Shown piece by piece: positions 38,101 to 51,100 of a stretch of 64,000 nt of DNA. The notes under the pieces are model-generated. The model saw nothing but the letters and a program-made list of their open reading frames with translations. It made no database searches and was not told the origin of the DNA. A program made the position numbers and the translations under genes. Source of the stretch: Cyanoderma ruficeps (taxonomy: Eukaryota; Chordata; Aves; Passeriformes; Timaliidae); contig VZDJ01000174.1 of the NCBI GenBank assembly GCA_008694505.1, positions 8,116,817 through 8,180,816 of the forward strand, given 5' to 3'. The number at the start of each line of letters is the position of its first letter. Position 1 is the stretch's first letter.

Positions 38101-40449
38101 GAGGCTGAAGATACCTCTGAACAAAAGTGCACCTGGCCTCCTCTTTTCCTGTATTCTGTACAAACTGCAAGAGAGCCCTAAAGAGGTTTTTCCTATTTTA
38201 CTCCTGGTCACACGTTTGGCACTGCAAATTTGAACATTAAAATTAATTATGGCCTTGGAGACAGACAGCCCAACAGTGAAATAGCTTGTAATTTATTTGA
38301 ACTCTGAAATTCCACTGGTTAAAGTTGTGTAAAACTTTCCAATAGTTTATTTATATATTATTTTAAGAAAAAAACACCTTAATTATGAGTCTGGTTGCTC
38401 AATAAAAAAAGAATTGCTATCTAGCTAATCACTGCTGTGCTCTAGATCATTAATTTACTACTTAATGACAGTAGGATTTTTTTCCCCTTCTCCCCTTTAA
38501 AACCTTTTCAATTATATAACAAATGTGCTTGATTTATGGGGACACTCTCTAGGATTTTATGCCCCAAGACAGGCACGTCATGAAATAGCTGGAGGTTGGT
38601 GAAGAACCTCACTTGGATTAAAGGCTTGCAAGTACTGACAGGAGTGGGAGTTGAGCATTTGGGGGGAGGCCTGTACAGAGGCGCATGGACAGCTCTGTTC
38701 TCAGCTACTCCCACTTTAAGGAGTTGTTTTGTTTTGCTCTCACCTAGAAATTCAGACTTTCCCTATGGGAACACACAGCCCTGGGTATGCAGAGGGTTTG
38801 CTTATAAGAAGGCCTGGTTTTCTCAGAGTCTGAAAAATTTTCGTTTGTGGAAAAATGAATTGAATGATTGCACTGCTGTATTAAATGTGGGGATTTTAAA
38901 AATGGCTTCTTAAATAATTGTTTCTGCATTAGGCATATCACCAAGTCTCAAGGTTCCTGGAAGTGCACATTTTCTATGTGGCACAGTTATGAAATACAGC
39001 TGGGCTTCCATTTGTCTGTTTGGGGACTCAGACCTGCTCTGTCAACTTGGTTTCCAGTTGCTTGAGAAGTACAGGACAGTCTGTATTCTGAGATTTCCTG
39101 ACGAATGTGTGAAGTTCAGAGCTCTTACCAGGCTGGCTGCTAACTGGCCAGGAAGTCCTTAACACTGTGGCTGGCAAAGAATAAAGAAAACAGAAAGATG
39201 CTAAATTTTGCTTATGGGAGGCTGTTCAGCATTTAAACACATGAGAACATGGGGTGGCATTTCCAACTGATGTTTGCCTGGTTGTGAAGGACCCAGCATA
39301 ATAAATAGTTGGCTAAGTACTAAGAGTTCACCGGGCAGTTAATGCTGATTTTTATGGCTACGGACTTCAGGCCTCTTGAAACTGAGAAATGACAGTAGTA
39401 AGAAGATGTTTGTAGGGGTAGATGGATTTGGGGGGCTTTGAGGTCCTGCTCACGTGTTTGAGAATGAAATATCATGGAATGTCCTGATTCTAGATTTATT
39501 TGAACAGAAATGGCCACTGAGGTGAAGAGATGAATGGGATATAAAGTATGTGAGAATTTCTCTTTGCTTCCATCTTGCACGGGACTGATGAACTGGGTTC
39601 ATTGAACTTGCTCTTTCACTCAGTCCTTGAGGGGTTGTAAAGCAGAGGTGGACTGAAAAAGCACTTGAGAGGAACGTTTAGCTTTGGCAATGCCATCATC
39701 CCCAACACCTGATTGTGATGTCTGGAGCCAGTTACTGTAGGGATCAGCAGATAAACCTGATGTGTATTGAAACCTGGAAATTGGAATGAATTAAACAGTG
39801 TAATAATTTATGGATGCGGTAGATTCCTTGTAAGTTAGGCTTTTCATCAAGATTGGTCCATTCATTTTTACTAATATATGCTCTCCTAAAAGCTGTTGCA
39901 AGAATTGTTCTCTGGAAAACGAAAGCACTCACATGTTGGTGCTCTGGCTCCCTGATCAGTACCACAAGATCCCATTCATGATGGATGGCATCAGGGCAGT
40001 TCTTCATGCTGAAGAATTCCTTTGAATTGTGATGCAGAGCTATAGCTAAAACCAAGTAGCTCTTCCCTTTGTATTATCTGTGTCACTCATGACACAAAAA
40101 ATGTCACTAATGTGTTTGCTGCCATAAAAATTTTCTTACTATCTTTTTCAGCTGCTTAGACCAGCAGCTAGCATGCTCCAAGGTTAGTGATGAATTAGGT
40201 TGAAATTGCCAAGGGGTGTCTTTCTGCACTGACTTGAAGATGTATGAGGCTCGCTCTCCTTTGTTCTTCCTTCATCCTGCTTTAGCCGTACCTGCATTGT
40301 GCCCTGTCAGCATTTTCTTCTTGGGAATGGCTGAGTGGACTTTGCTCTGTTAGCCGTGCATCTTTTTTTATTTAAAGAAGGTCTTCAGCGTGTCTATTTG
40401 GCATAAATTGGTTGAGAATTTGCTGGTACTAAGCACAGAGGAGGGAAAG

Positions 40450-40740
40450 AAAAGGATACTTGGAGCCTGCGCTCACTGTCTCCCGGCAGTGCCCCCTTTC
40501 TGCTTCGGGGGTCTCTCGTTTGTCCCTGCGCGGGGTCGGCCCCTGGAGCACAAGTGCTGGGAAGCCGCAGAGGCAGGGTCGCTGTCTGTCTGTCTGTGTG
40601 TCTGTCTGTCTCCGGGATCATGTGGCAAAGGGGCTGTGCCTGCAGCGAGAGCGGCTCCCCCCGTGCGAGGAGTCACAGGACACCGCCGGGGTAGCTCCAG
40701 CTGGTATGCACTGGTACTAATATAATCCCGCAGGACTGTA
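40450..40740. promoter_or_regulatory. CpG-enriched patch with a GTCT microsatellite, possible alternative promoter
   Basis: About 16 CpGs fall within roughly 270 bases, around a (GTCT)n repeat at 40581-40612. The patch is about 18.6 kb upstream of the HIC2 coding exon, so it could be an alternative internal promoter or first exon. No convincing splice donor or coding frame was recognised; the best candidate, CTG|GTATGC at 40701-40709, is weak. Confidence 0.3.
40581..40612 (+). repeat. (GTCT)n microsatellite
   Basis: Eight tetranucleotide units of GTCT with one GTGT variant in the middle, embedded in the CpG-enriched patch at 40450-40740. Confidence 0.9.
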
Positions 40741-43019
40741 TCCATGGGACACAAGTGTGACATGGGAGGTATTTAAGGAGACACACCTGTTCTAGGCACA
40801 GCCTGGGTATTGCATGCCTTGGAAATGGAAGGTTTTGGTGGAGCAGGAAAGACTCTTATTTTATGCTCAGGAGGGCTTTGCTTTCTTCTTTCTCCCCAGT
40901 TGCACATTATTTTATAATTCGCTAATATTATTAGGCAGTCCTGTAGCCTGTTAGCACCAGGCTGTTTCAAAGGTCAGGCTGGTGTTCGCAGGAGAGAACA
41001 GCCTCTGGTCTGAGTGATGGTTTAGGTGTAACTGCTCCTAAGAAAGGGCAGAGAATTCAGAGAATGTCATCTATGTGTGGGGTTGGGTTTTTCGGTCCTT
41101 TAGATAATTTAGATTTTGTGTTGTGTTTACTGGTATCTTTATTATAAGCCCTCTGTCTTGCAATTTAGAGCAGTAAATCACATAAAAGTCATGCCATCTT
41201 ACAAATTTTGTACAAAAATATTTTGTCACTTTGGCTTGAAATCTCTGAGTGGATTTCCCTCTCTTCTTCCTATCTGCCCCCATCCCAAAAAATACTGTGA
41301 AACAGTTACTCTCCATAAGAAGCAAGTAAATACAAACTAAATCTCATGATTGCATAGCATAAAGAATTAAATTGCTTAGATTTTTATCTCTCTTTTTTAA
41401 GTTTATCTGACACTCGTTTGGCAGAAGATAATTTTTTTTTGTTATTGAAAAGGGGATGTATTGAGATGAAGGAAACAGAAATTGCAGGGTCTGTCATATG
41501 ACTTGATTCCATCTGTCTGTCATGTCTTTCAACTAGAATAGAATTTTTCTCTCAAATCTGATGTGCCTTTTTTTTGATGTTAATCTCTTAGTTTGCCTTA
41601 GTCTCATGGCCCTTCTTTCCATGAATTCCTGCTCTTGCTGAGGTGTTAAGTGCTTGTTGGTTTGGGAGAGCTTCCAGGATTGGGGCCAAGGCTTCTCCTG
41701 CATTTGATCGATTGTTGTGTAGAAATAGTAGCAACTAGGCAGTCTTTCCCTCCCATCTTTATTTTAAATAAGATTTTCAGGCAAACGTCCAGTGTGTCAA
41801 TTGTTTGCAGAATTAAAGAAATGGCTGGTGGAAATAAAGAGAAGGGTTGTGCTATAGAACCTGGTTAGTTTGGGCAGTCAGGTATTTTAGGGGGAAGGTG
41901 GTAATTCTCTTCTGTAACAGCTTTGCACTCTGAGTGTGGTGGTCTGGAATAACCAGTCCCTGAGTGGACAGCAGACTCTCCTTCTCAGAAATTAAAGGCT
42001 GTTGGCAGGGGAAAAGATCCTGGAAATGGACACCCCCTCAGCTCCAGCCTCACTTGGCCCATACGGGCATTGACCCTTACGACAAGGGGGTACAAATATG
42101 TGTCTTTTTAATCCTAACCTGAAAGAGGACTGCAGCTGTATGCTGGTGTTCAGTTTGACCAGATCCAAACCCTCAAATAGTTTTCCTCCCTTGTGGGCAG
42201 ACACATTTTTGTACATATGAATGTAAAAATACCTCTGACTATGCTACTGAGAAGCAGAATATCTTGTTGAAAGGAAAGAATCATCCCCCTCTAGCTGTGG
42301 TGCCCCCCAGGCTGGCTTTGGGCCTCTGCAAATCACATTTTGCTGCATAGCCTAAGGTAGACACAGCCTCACTATCCCTGCTAGCTGGTAATAGTGGGCT
42401 CTCCCTCACTCTGCTCCTACTGGATTCTCCCAAAGTTAGTAGATGTGCAATCAAAAGCTGAAGATATTTATTCTGGTTGTTTTGGGATTTTTTTTTTTTG
42501 GGAGGGGAGTGGGGGTGGTTTGATTTAGTGGTGTTTTTTGTTCCTTAACTGCACCCTGCAAAATGTCCTGGGTGAGTTGTTTCTAAATACTGGCATCTCC
42601 AGGGAAGGGGTTATAAATTGCTAATTTAAAGCCTGCAACAGGATAATTAACTAACCAGTTTGATGTAAATGGCTTAATGGGGCTTTACTAGCCCCTTTGA
42701 ACTTAAAGTAGCACTAAAAAGTAAACTGTAAATACCTTCAAGGAAAGCAGTGGCATGTTTGAATGTGGGGCTGCTTGGCTGTAAGGAACAAGCCTGCTCG
42801 ACTTGCCAGGAATCCACTGGCCTGTGTGACAGCAAACATGTCAAGGGGGTGAGGGGACCAACCAGGCACTCGTTGGAGAAGGCTCTACAACTCCCCCGGT
42901 TCTCAGGAAGTACACACACTGATATATCAGGCTTTCAAACCTGTCCTGCCTGCTTTGGAAAATTTAAATCACAACCTCAGTTTAAATGCAACTGTAATGA
43001 ATTTCATCAGGATTGAAGG

Positions 43020-43034
43020 AAAAAAAAAAAAAAG
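43020..43034. repeat. A homopolymer run
   Basis: A run of about 15 A residues preceded by GATTGAAGG. No associated LINE/SINE body was recognised. Confidence 0.75.
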
Positions 43035-44696
43035 AAAAACCAAAACCCTGAGGGGGAGGCAGCCACTAGAGTCCACCCTAATTTTCCTGTAGTTCTATTT
43101 GCATTAAGGTCTTTTGGCAAGTCTAGGCAGAAACACTTATTACACTTTGTTTCAGAAGACCTGGTTACCCACTGAATCTGCTGAGACAACGTAAGGCAGC
43201 CCTGCTGCAGATTCCAGTTTCTGATGCGTTTGGGGAACTGTGGGGAGAATCTCCAGACTTTCATTCTTGCTGGGCTATTACAAAGTTCCAAGTGAGGAAG
43301 TCAACAACAATTAATCACCTAGAAATGAAGGTCACTGCAAAGTGGAAGCATCTTGTGTAGTTAGGCATTGATCTCACTTCTGACTATGGAAACTGGGGTG
43401 TTGGAGAGGAGAATTTCAGGTCCAAAGGCCCACAGGAATATTCCCTTGAAGCTCTTCCTGGTCTCAATGCTGCTCTGCTCTGTCTTCTCACTGCATCAAC
43501 AATTCCAAGAACCTTTTCTTCATTGTTCCTCTGTCTCACAACCATCTTTCACCTATTGCCAGCAGCCTTCCTGGATACCAGAGGATGTTTTTGGGGTTGA
43601 AGCACAATCCTCAGTTAGTGCTGTGACCTCTGACACACAGGATTTGGCTTTACAGCCAGCTTTGTTCAGCAGTGTTCCTGATCCTTGGCTGTGCTTTGCT
43701 GCCTGCTCTGTTGTGCTGCCCTGAAGACCATGGGGGCTGTAAGGCTGAGCCAGACCGGGGCTGATGCAGAAACAGGGCAAGACCTGACCTTTTAGGTGGT
43801 GGCTCTGACTTGGATCCCTAAAACAGATCATGATGCCTCATCCTCTGTAATGATGGCTCTATTTTTGTGTGATTTCGCTTAGGATTTTTTTTTTTTGGCC
43901 TGGTAAATGATGTATCATTGGCAATGTTAATGCTGGCCTTAAAAAAAAAAACAGCATAAAAACACTGAGATCTGTTGTAGAGGGCCATGATGCAGAAGTG
44001 CATTATTTTAAAAGCCATGTCTGCCAGGGAATTCAGCCCTGCAGTCTAATTATTCAGGTGTCTGTTGTATGCAGGGATCAAAATGCTCTGCTGTGGCCTT
44101 TAGAAGAGTTAATAACATGGCACTTTGCTCTTACGTGCTGACTGAAGCAGTTGGCACCATGGCACTACCTGCTTGCTGTGTGTGGGTTGGGAGCACAGCA
44201 CAGGATTAATTTGGGGTTGTGTTGGCAAGGATCTGTCAGCAGAGCTTGCCCAGCTGCCTGTGCTGTGCTGGAGCTGTTAATGCTTTACTTTTATAAGCAC
44301 TAACCTAGAGCACATTTTAAAAAACTCAAAATACTCAGTGTTAGAGAGAGAGACACTTGCAGGCAGAAGAGCTCTGCACACACAGTGTTCATGGCTGGAG
44401 ACTCCCTTCAAGGAACACCACAACACCTCAGCCTGCCAGCTTTGCTATCTTGGCATCTGACTGGGAAATGCAAATACTCAATCTTAATCCTTCATTCCCA
44501 CACGCTGACATGTATCCAAGGGGAACTTCTGTGAATGTTGTTGTTATTTCCATATAACTTCAGCTGCTGCTTTGCTTCCCAGAACCTCCCCACCATGTGT
44601 CTCAGTGCAGTGTTTTCCAGGGCTTTTGGATTTGTTTCCCTAATGGAAGGCAGGCTTTAGTGTGCATGTCCTTATTAGAAATCTGGGCAAGGGAGG

Positions 44697-45136
44697 TGAG
44701 GGCACCCTCAATGAGCTCACAGGTGACACTGTGCTGGTGGGAGTGTCATCTGCTGGAGGGCAGGAAGGCTCTGCAGAGGGATCTGGACAGGCTGGGGCCA
44801 CCTGGGCGAGGTTCACTGAGGTTGAAAGGACCTTGTAGCCAGATGGGGGTTGGTCTCTCCTCCCAAGCAACAAGCAAATAGAGCGAGAGCAAATGGCCTC
44901 AGGTTGCACCAGGGGAGATTCAGGTTGAATGTTAGGGAAAATTTCAAGGAAAGTGTCATCAAGCATTGGAACAGGGTGGTCAAGGAAATGGTGAAATTGC
45001 CATCCCTGGAGATTGTCCAAAGGATGTGTAGATGTGGCACTTGGGAACATAGTTTAAAGGTGGACTTGACAGTGATGGGTTAATGGTTGGACTTGATTTT
45101 AGGGGTCTTCTCCAGCCTAAGTGATTCTGTGATTTT
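44697..45136 (+). mobile_element. CR1 LINE fragment, 3' portion, with an internal deletion
   Basis: The left part (44697 to about 44820) reads like the CR1 segment GCACCCTCA... GGAGGGCAGGAAGGCTCTG... GATCTGGACAGGCTGG. The right part (about 44824-45136) reads like the CR1 3' end: TGGGGGTTGGTCTC, then CAAGCATTGGAACAGG, CCATCCCTGGAG and TGTAGATGTGGCACTTGGG. It ends in the avian-type terminal TGATTCTGTGATT. Between GAGGTTCACTGAGG and TTGAAAGGACC (junction about 44820) several hundred bases of the usual reverse-transcriptase region are missing, so it is a dead copy truncated at its 5' end with an internal deletion. Open frames over it are remnants or antisense shadows. CR1 is the dominant non-LTR retrotransposon of birds and other sauropsids. 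The comparison is from memory of the consensus. Confidence 0.88.
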
Positions 45137-48100
45137 ATGCAGAGAAGAGGAACAAACCCTGTGATTGGAGTGTGTGGGGTTGTTTTTGTAAGGCTCTTCT
45201 CTTTCTAGTCTGCCTCCAACAAACCCTTCTACAGATTTTTAGATTCCTTTAAATCCTTTAAATTATATGATAATAGAAAATCCCCCTTCTAATACACATT
45301 TTGTTTTGAAACCCACTAAACCTGACAGCTAACTCTATTTGGTTGGTTGGCTTAAGAATCACAGGGAAAATATAAGTAGAAACCCTGGGCCAGAACTCTG
45401 GACTCTGACTATCACTAGAGAAAGAACAAATGATGTTTAACAGTGTTTTCCTGACCTCTCCTTTCTTTTTAGAAACATGAAAAATTTCATCTGGCTGTTG
45501 CTAATGTTAGAAAGTTGTGTAAAAATTAGACCATAATGAAGACAAATTTTAAAGTGGTGTCTGCTGCAGTTCTTGGGTTTGTTCTCTCAATTGCCTCCTT
45601 CTTAGAGAGCAGCTAAAAAATCCAAGTCCTTTTTCCAACACGTCAAAACCAGCTTTTTCAAAGGACTCAGTAGCTGTGCCAAAGCACCTTGCCTATTTTT
45701 AAGCAAATGCATAGGGTTGGGACTGTCTCTGCCAGGGCCAGCATTCACACATGCAGCTGGCTCTATTAAATCAATTTGATGAATTACTATATACCTCCTA
45801 ATTTTTCAACAGGCAAGTTCCTGCTATTTCTTGCCTGCACAAGATGAAACGGGCTTTCACATTACATACCCTGTTATAAGACTCTGTCTGGAGTAGGTCT
45901 GGGTGTGCAGTGACTGCTCCTGGAAGGGTCTGGGGATTTGGCATTACTGTCGGGCTTCTTACATGAGGCTGCAGAGAATGCAGGTGTGTGGAAGCCATGT
46001 CAGCATCTGGGATGGAGGATACCTTGTGATAAGAAGGATGCCACCTATGCCACTTATTCCGGTTCTTCAGAGGTGTTGACTTGTTTGCTTTGGAATTTTT
46101 GAGGTGGTTTTCTTGCTGTTAAAACATATTCTTTGAGTGAAGTGCCTGCCAAGAAAATGCCTGGAGAAGGGAATAGATTAACCCAATGTGGACTGACTTG
46201 GTGGGTCAGGGAAAGCTGGATGGCATCAGAACATCCCTATGGCTGGTGAGGCACGAGCCTCAGGATTTCCCAGCGTGTGTTTTTGAGCACCTGCAATGTG
46301 GTGTAACAATGCCACAATTTATTCAGCCCTTCTCTGTGACAGAACTGTATGTGGCTGAATAACGTGCAGCCAGAGGCTGAAAGCAGCTGGATCCTAGATC
46401 CAGGTGTTTGGGAATGAACATTGCCAAGAGAGAAGCTTTAGTCCAAAGCTTTAGTATCCACACTAAGAGTATTTTCTGCATCCTCTGGGTGTCTCTTGAT
46501 GCTGTTTTATCACCAGGCTCTGCTGGAAGTGGTAAGGATGGAGGAATTTTACTTTTTCGCTCCACTCTAAGGTGTGGTATCAATGTTTGTTGTGGTTGTG
46601 AGCAGAAGTTTGTATGTGTATTACTCCTTGGGCCAGATTCTGATCCTATTTATGTAGGTATAAAACTGCTGTGTTGTTTCATCTGTGTTAAGGAAGTTCC
46701 AGCCTCTCTGGCTGTTTTTATGTTTTGGTTCTGCTTGGCTTTTTGGTTGGTTATTTTCTTCCTTTAACCACTTTCCTTGCTGAGAGGGGAGAACTCCATG
46801 GGAAGTGATCCAGCAAACTTTTAAAATCAACTTTTAGTGTGGGTTTGGTTTTGGTTTTGGTTTTTTTTAACTCTTGCTCAAACTTTTAAATATGTGAATT
46901 GTCTCTGTGAATTCTGAGTGCCTCTGAAACCTGCCAGCCAAGCCTAAATCTTGCAGGAGGTGTGGCCACATTTGTGTTCTCAGAGCTCTCTGGCACAGAC
47001 ACCTGGTACACCTGTGTCTCCTGCTAGTTTCAGTACTGTCATAACTTCACCCCTCATGCCTGTTTCTCTGGTACCTCCTGTTTTTCCCAAGGTGATCTTC
47101 TAAAAATAGAATCTGTTACAGATTTTCACTCCCCCACACCCACCTTGAGGACAATAATTACCAATGAGATGGTTTTAATAATGCTGAAAGGAGGAGGGTG
47201 ATGCATTCTGCTTTGCTCTTTGAGGCTTTTTTTTTCTGGCAGGGAAAAAAATGCACAAATTGCTTAGTAATTTCATTAGGTGACAAATGTAAAGTGAGTA
47301 GCTTTTGAAACTTAAGCTTGAGTATTTAAACATTTGATAAATCACGGGTTATCTGAAGAATAAAATTATAATGTTTTGGCACCAACAGAATTCCATGCAA
47401 AGGTGTCAATCTGAATAGAAAATCTCTTAATTTCCTTAATTGTTGTTAAACTGGTGGAGATAGCTGTGGTATCTGTGGCGTTCACCTGTCCAGAAACCAA
47501 AGCTGTGCTAAACCCAGGCGAGCAGAGCTGCTTTGGATGATGCAGTTATCTGTCAGCAGCCAGAAATTAAAACATTTAAAGCATTCATAAGACAGAAAAA
47601 ACTTCTTTAAAATGAAAAAAAAAAAAACCTGAATGAAAGCATGTAAGGGTTTGAGTGGATGATGTTGACTTTACTGTCCTCTACACTATGTGTACAGGAG
47701 CCCAGAGCTTATTGCCATATAAATGAAGAGAAATAAAAGGGAAGGTGTCTCTCCAGGCTGCATGATGGAACTGGTGAGCAGCTGCTCCGATGGCAGGGCA
47801 CTCTGTGTGTGATAATTGCCTACAGATAGAAATGCTGTGTAGGGGAATCATGGCTGGCACTGGCACAGGCTGGCAAACTGAACTGTTAGGTGGAAGGATA
47901 AGAATCTACTACAGATCTTTAAAATCACCCTCATTGTGATCACCTCCTGATCAAACTTTACTTTCTCCACTGTGAGTATAAGCATAGCACATTTCCCAAA
48001 TGATCTCTTAAAATAAATCTAGATTGCTGCATGAGAGACCAAGTCAGCACAACCAGTGAATGTACAGTGCTACTACCCAGAGCTCAGATTGAAATGGGAA

Positions 48101-51100
48101 CAATGATGGTGCTTCAGGTTTTACAGCCACCTCTGTGCTCGACTTAGACAATTATTTATTACCAGTAATATTGTGCTTTGTAAACTTATACAGTGCTTTA
48201 TGAAGTAAGACATGTTTCCTATTTTAAAGATCTTTTAATCTTGTGGGCTGATAAGGGGTGCAGATTATCCCTTGGATGTTCATAAATAGCATTAGGGCTA
48301 AGAGTTTTATTAGTGCTGGGTCCTTTCAAGCCTGTGGCTTTTTCTTTTTCTTAACAACACTTCCATAGTCAGGTGCCAAAATAAGGATTTCTACACCATG
48401 ATGTTCCAGGCTGGAATAATGTGGGCATTCTTTGGTTTTGCTCGTAGTGAAAGAGGAAAACCCAAGCAGAGTCCCAGCATAGTGGCTGTTGCTCTGCATG
48501 GGTTTAATCCACAGCCTTTGCTCGCCTCTCTGAGACTACAAATCTGGAGTTTGGAGGATGGCAGCAGAGAGCAGGCTCGGGAGGCTTGTGTGTGTGTTTG
48601 CTTGCGCGTGTTTTAAATAAACAAACAATGCAACAGCAACTTCAACAAATTGTGAGTGGTGCTAATTTGTTATAGTGCTGTCTTGCCTTCTGGCAGTGTT
48701 GATTTAGGAGAAGCTGAGCAGACTGGAACGGATGCAGGGAGCTGCCGGTTTTCTTGCTCCGGGATGTGTATGTGGTTCAGCATAAAATACTTCTAAGGGT
48801 CCTGTCCTGAGAAGCTTTCAGATTACAGAGTAAAGCACATACATAGGCTGTCAATCCCCTTTTGAAAACCAGATCTGAGGCAAAAGAACCTCCCCCCTGC
48901 TTTGCTCCACCCCTTCTACCTTTTTAAAATGAAGAGAAATTTTAAGTCTTAATTCATGGCAAAAGCCTGTAATTTGTGTACTTTGAGGACTGCCAGGAAA
49001 TCCTTGACCTTGACAAAAATAGTGTATAGGGAAGGAAGGGGGAAGATCCTGTGCTTTGGACTGTAGCAAAGTTTTCAACACCCCATGACCTTGCTGGGCT
49101 GCCTTTTATAAGGTGTCTGGGGCCGTAATCCCCCAGGCTGAGAGGCTGTCTGTCAGGGAGGCCTGGCCAAATGTGCCTGAGGTATCTGCAGCCCTGGACC
49201 GCGGCTGTGCAGGGCTGCAGGACAAAGTCAGCAGGATGGGAGCCTAGCTGGGAAGAGGTGGATTTTGGAAACATGCATAGAGTGACCTCCCTGCAGTCTG
49301 TGAGCTGAGTTTAAATAATGCTTGAAGTCTCAAGTGAAGGAGACAGAGGAATAAAACAGTCAAAATAAGAAGTAGGGGTTGAGGAAAAGCAGCCAAATAA
49401 ATGAAGAATTCTGAAAGTGAGTAAACTCTGCTTTCCCATTAGATCAGCTTGGAGAGATTTGGACGCAATACAGGCGGTTTGCAGAATTTTGAGTCTGCTA
49501 GGCCTTTTGCTTTTACAAGCAGTAGTGGCTTTCTGGCCTCCTCTCATTTGCCAGGCTCAGATGTGCTGAGACTTCTTGGTGGCTGCAAAGAACCAAATAC
49601 AAAGGGTTCAGGGTGATCAGTTCAGCACCTGATGTGGAGAGATGTTTGGTAGGCAGTCTTAACACTGCCAGGACCAACTCTTAGAGTGGTTTGCTTGAAA
49701 GACTTCACTAAAGTGAAACTTAAACCCAAAGATTTCTTTGCTACAGGGCTGAGTATATGGTCAGTTTTTGGGGAAAAGCAAAGAAAAAATACATGGATAA
49801 GTGCTGTAGTTAAGGTATCATTTATATTAAGAACTGTTATTGGATCTGTAGATACAGGTTAAGGGAATGAGATTTTTTTCTTATTGGAAAAAACCAAGAC
49901 AGCAGTGCTTGTTTTGTGCTCACTGGTATCTGGCACATGGTGAGAGAGATGACATTTTGGTCCAAGATATTTACTACGCCCCTGAGCATGGAAACTTGGT
50001 GTTAACTATTGCAAGCTCATGATATTAGCAGTATTGTGTGTGCAGATGCTCCTGTGCAACTGCTTCTCTCTGCAGAAACGTTTGCTGAGTCCACACAAGA
50101 AATGAAAATAAACAGGCCAATTGGGAGGATCTTTATCAAACCTGCTCCTATTTTTCCTAGTACTCTGAGGCTTTGTTTGCTCTAACAAACCATGTAACCA
50201 AGGAGTCTGAGTCACAGTCACTAGTTCCAGCTGCCTGCCTCATCCCTGTCCTGAAGATCCCTCCCCAGTTGCAGGGACAGTTGAAAGGGTCGTGCATTTG
50301 CTCCAGTAGTACTGCATTTCACAGCCTGCTATCAGCTTGTACCTGTAGTGATTCAGAGCCCTAAAGCAGTGCTGCAGCCGGGAGTGTCCTGTAGGAGGGT
50401 CTTGGTGGGAAGAGGGTCATGACATTCCTCCTTCTCCACAGTGCTGGGTGTGCTCCTGCTCTCAGAGCAATGGCCAGCATGGGGCTGCCACCCCACGCAC
50501 CCCCTGCCAAGTGGCCTGCCTTACTGAAGGCCAGGGCCCAAGACTGACACCCTCTAGGATTAACTGGGAGGTAGCAAGGATCCTTCAGTCATGCCCTAAA
50601 TTCTTGCATTGTAAAGGGAGAATTCTGTACAGGCTCAGAGGTGGCTGGGAAACAGAAATTTTGCATACTAAAGGGGCCTCTGAGCTACTTCATTCGATAT
50701 GTTGTTGTTGTTTTCATGCAATAGGGAGTAAATAATTGAGTTAAATGAGATAAACATTGGTCATTGGAGCTGCCTTTACTACTTGCAATGCAGGTACAAC
50801 TAAAACTGAGTTTGCTCAGTTGTTGTAGGAAGAGAAGAAGAGCTCAGAGTCTACTGCTGGTCACTAAGTGGTCATGAGCTTCTGAAGCTCTTTTTTGTGC
50901 CAGTGCTCTGTTCCTGAGATCAGTTGTGCTCTGCAGATATGCAGGAATTTTTAGTGCCGGACTCTGGCTGACAAGATCTGCAATGTCCATGCCTCTCCCC
51001 TTCTCCTCCCAGCAGAGGTTTCGGTAGTCCTAGTTTCCTGTGTGTCAGCAGTGACAATAAATGTATAATATAGAAGCATTCTGTTTCAGAATTGGCAGGA

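Larger units (their letters stand above)
34726..44696. other. Non-coding DNA, probable HIC2 5' intron (middle part)
   Basis: Contains the two CpG-enriched patches, the polypyrimidine tract and the 20-bp palindrome listed separately. I recognise no coding exon. AT-rich stretches dominate between 36100 and 38500. Confidence 0.5.

Noticed and set aside
44640..45050. 136-codon minus-strand frame
   Set aside because: Antisense to the CR1 fragment; a repeat-derived shadow.
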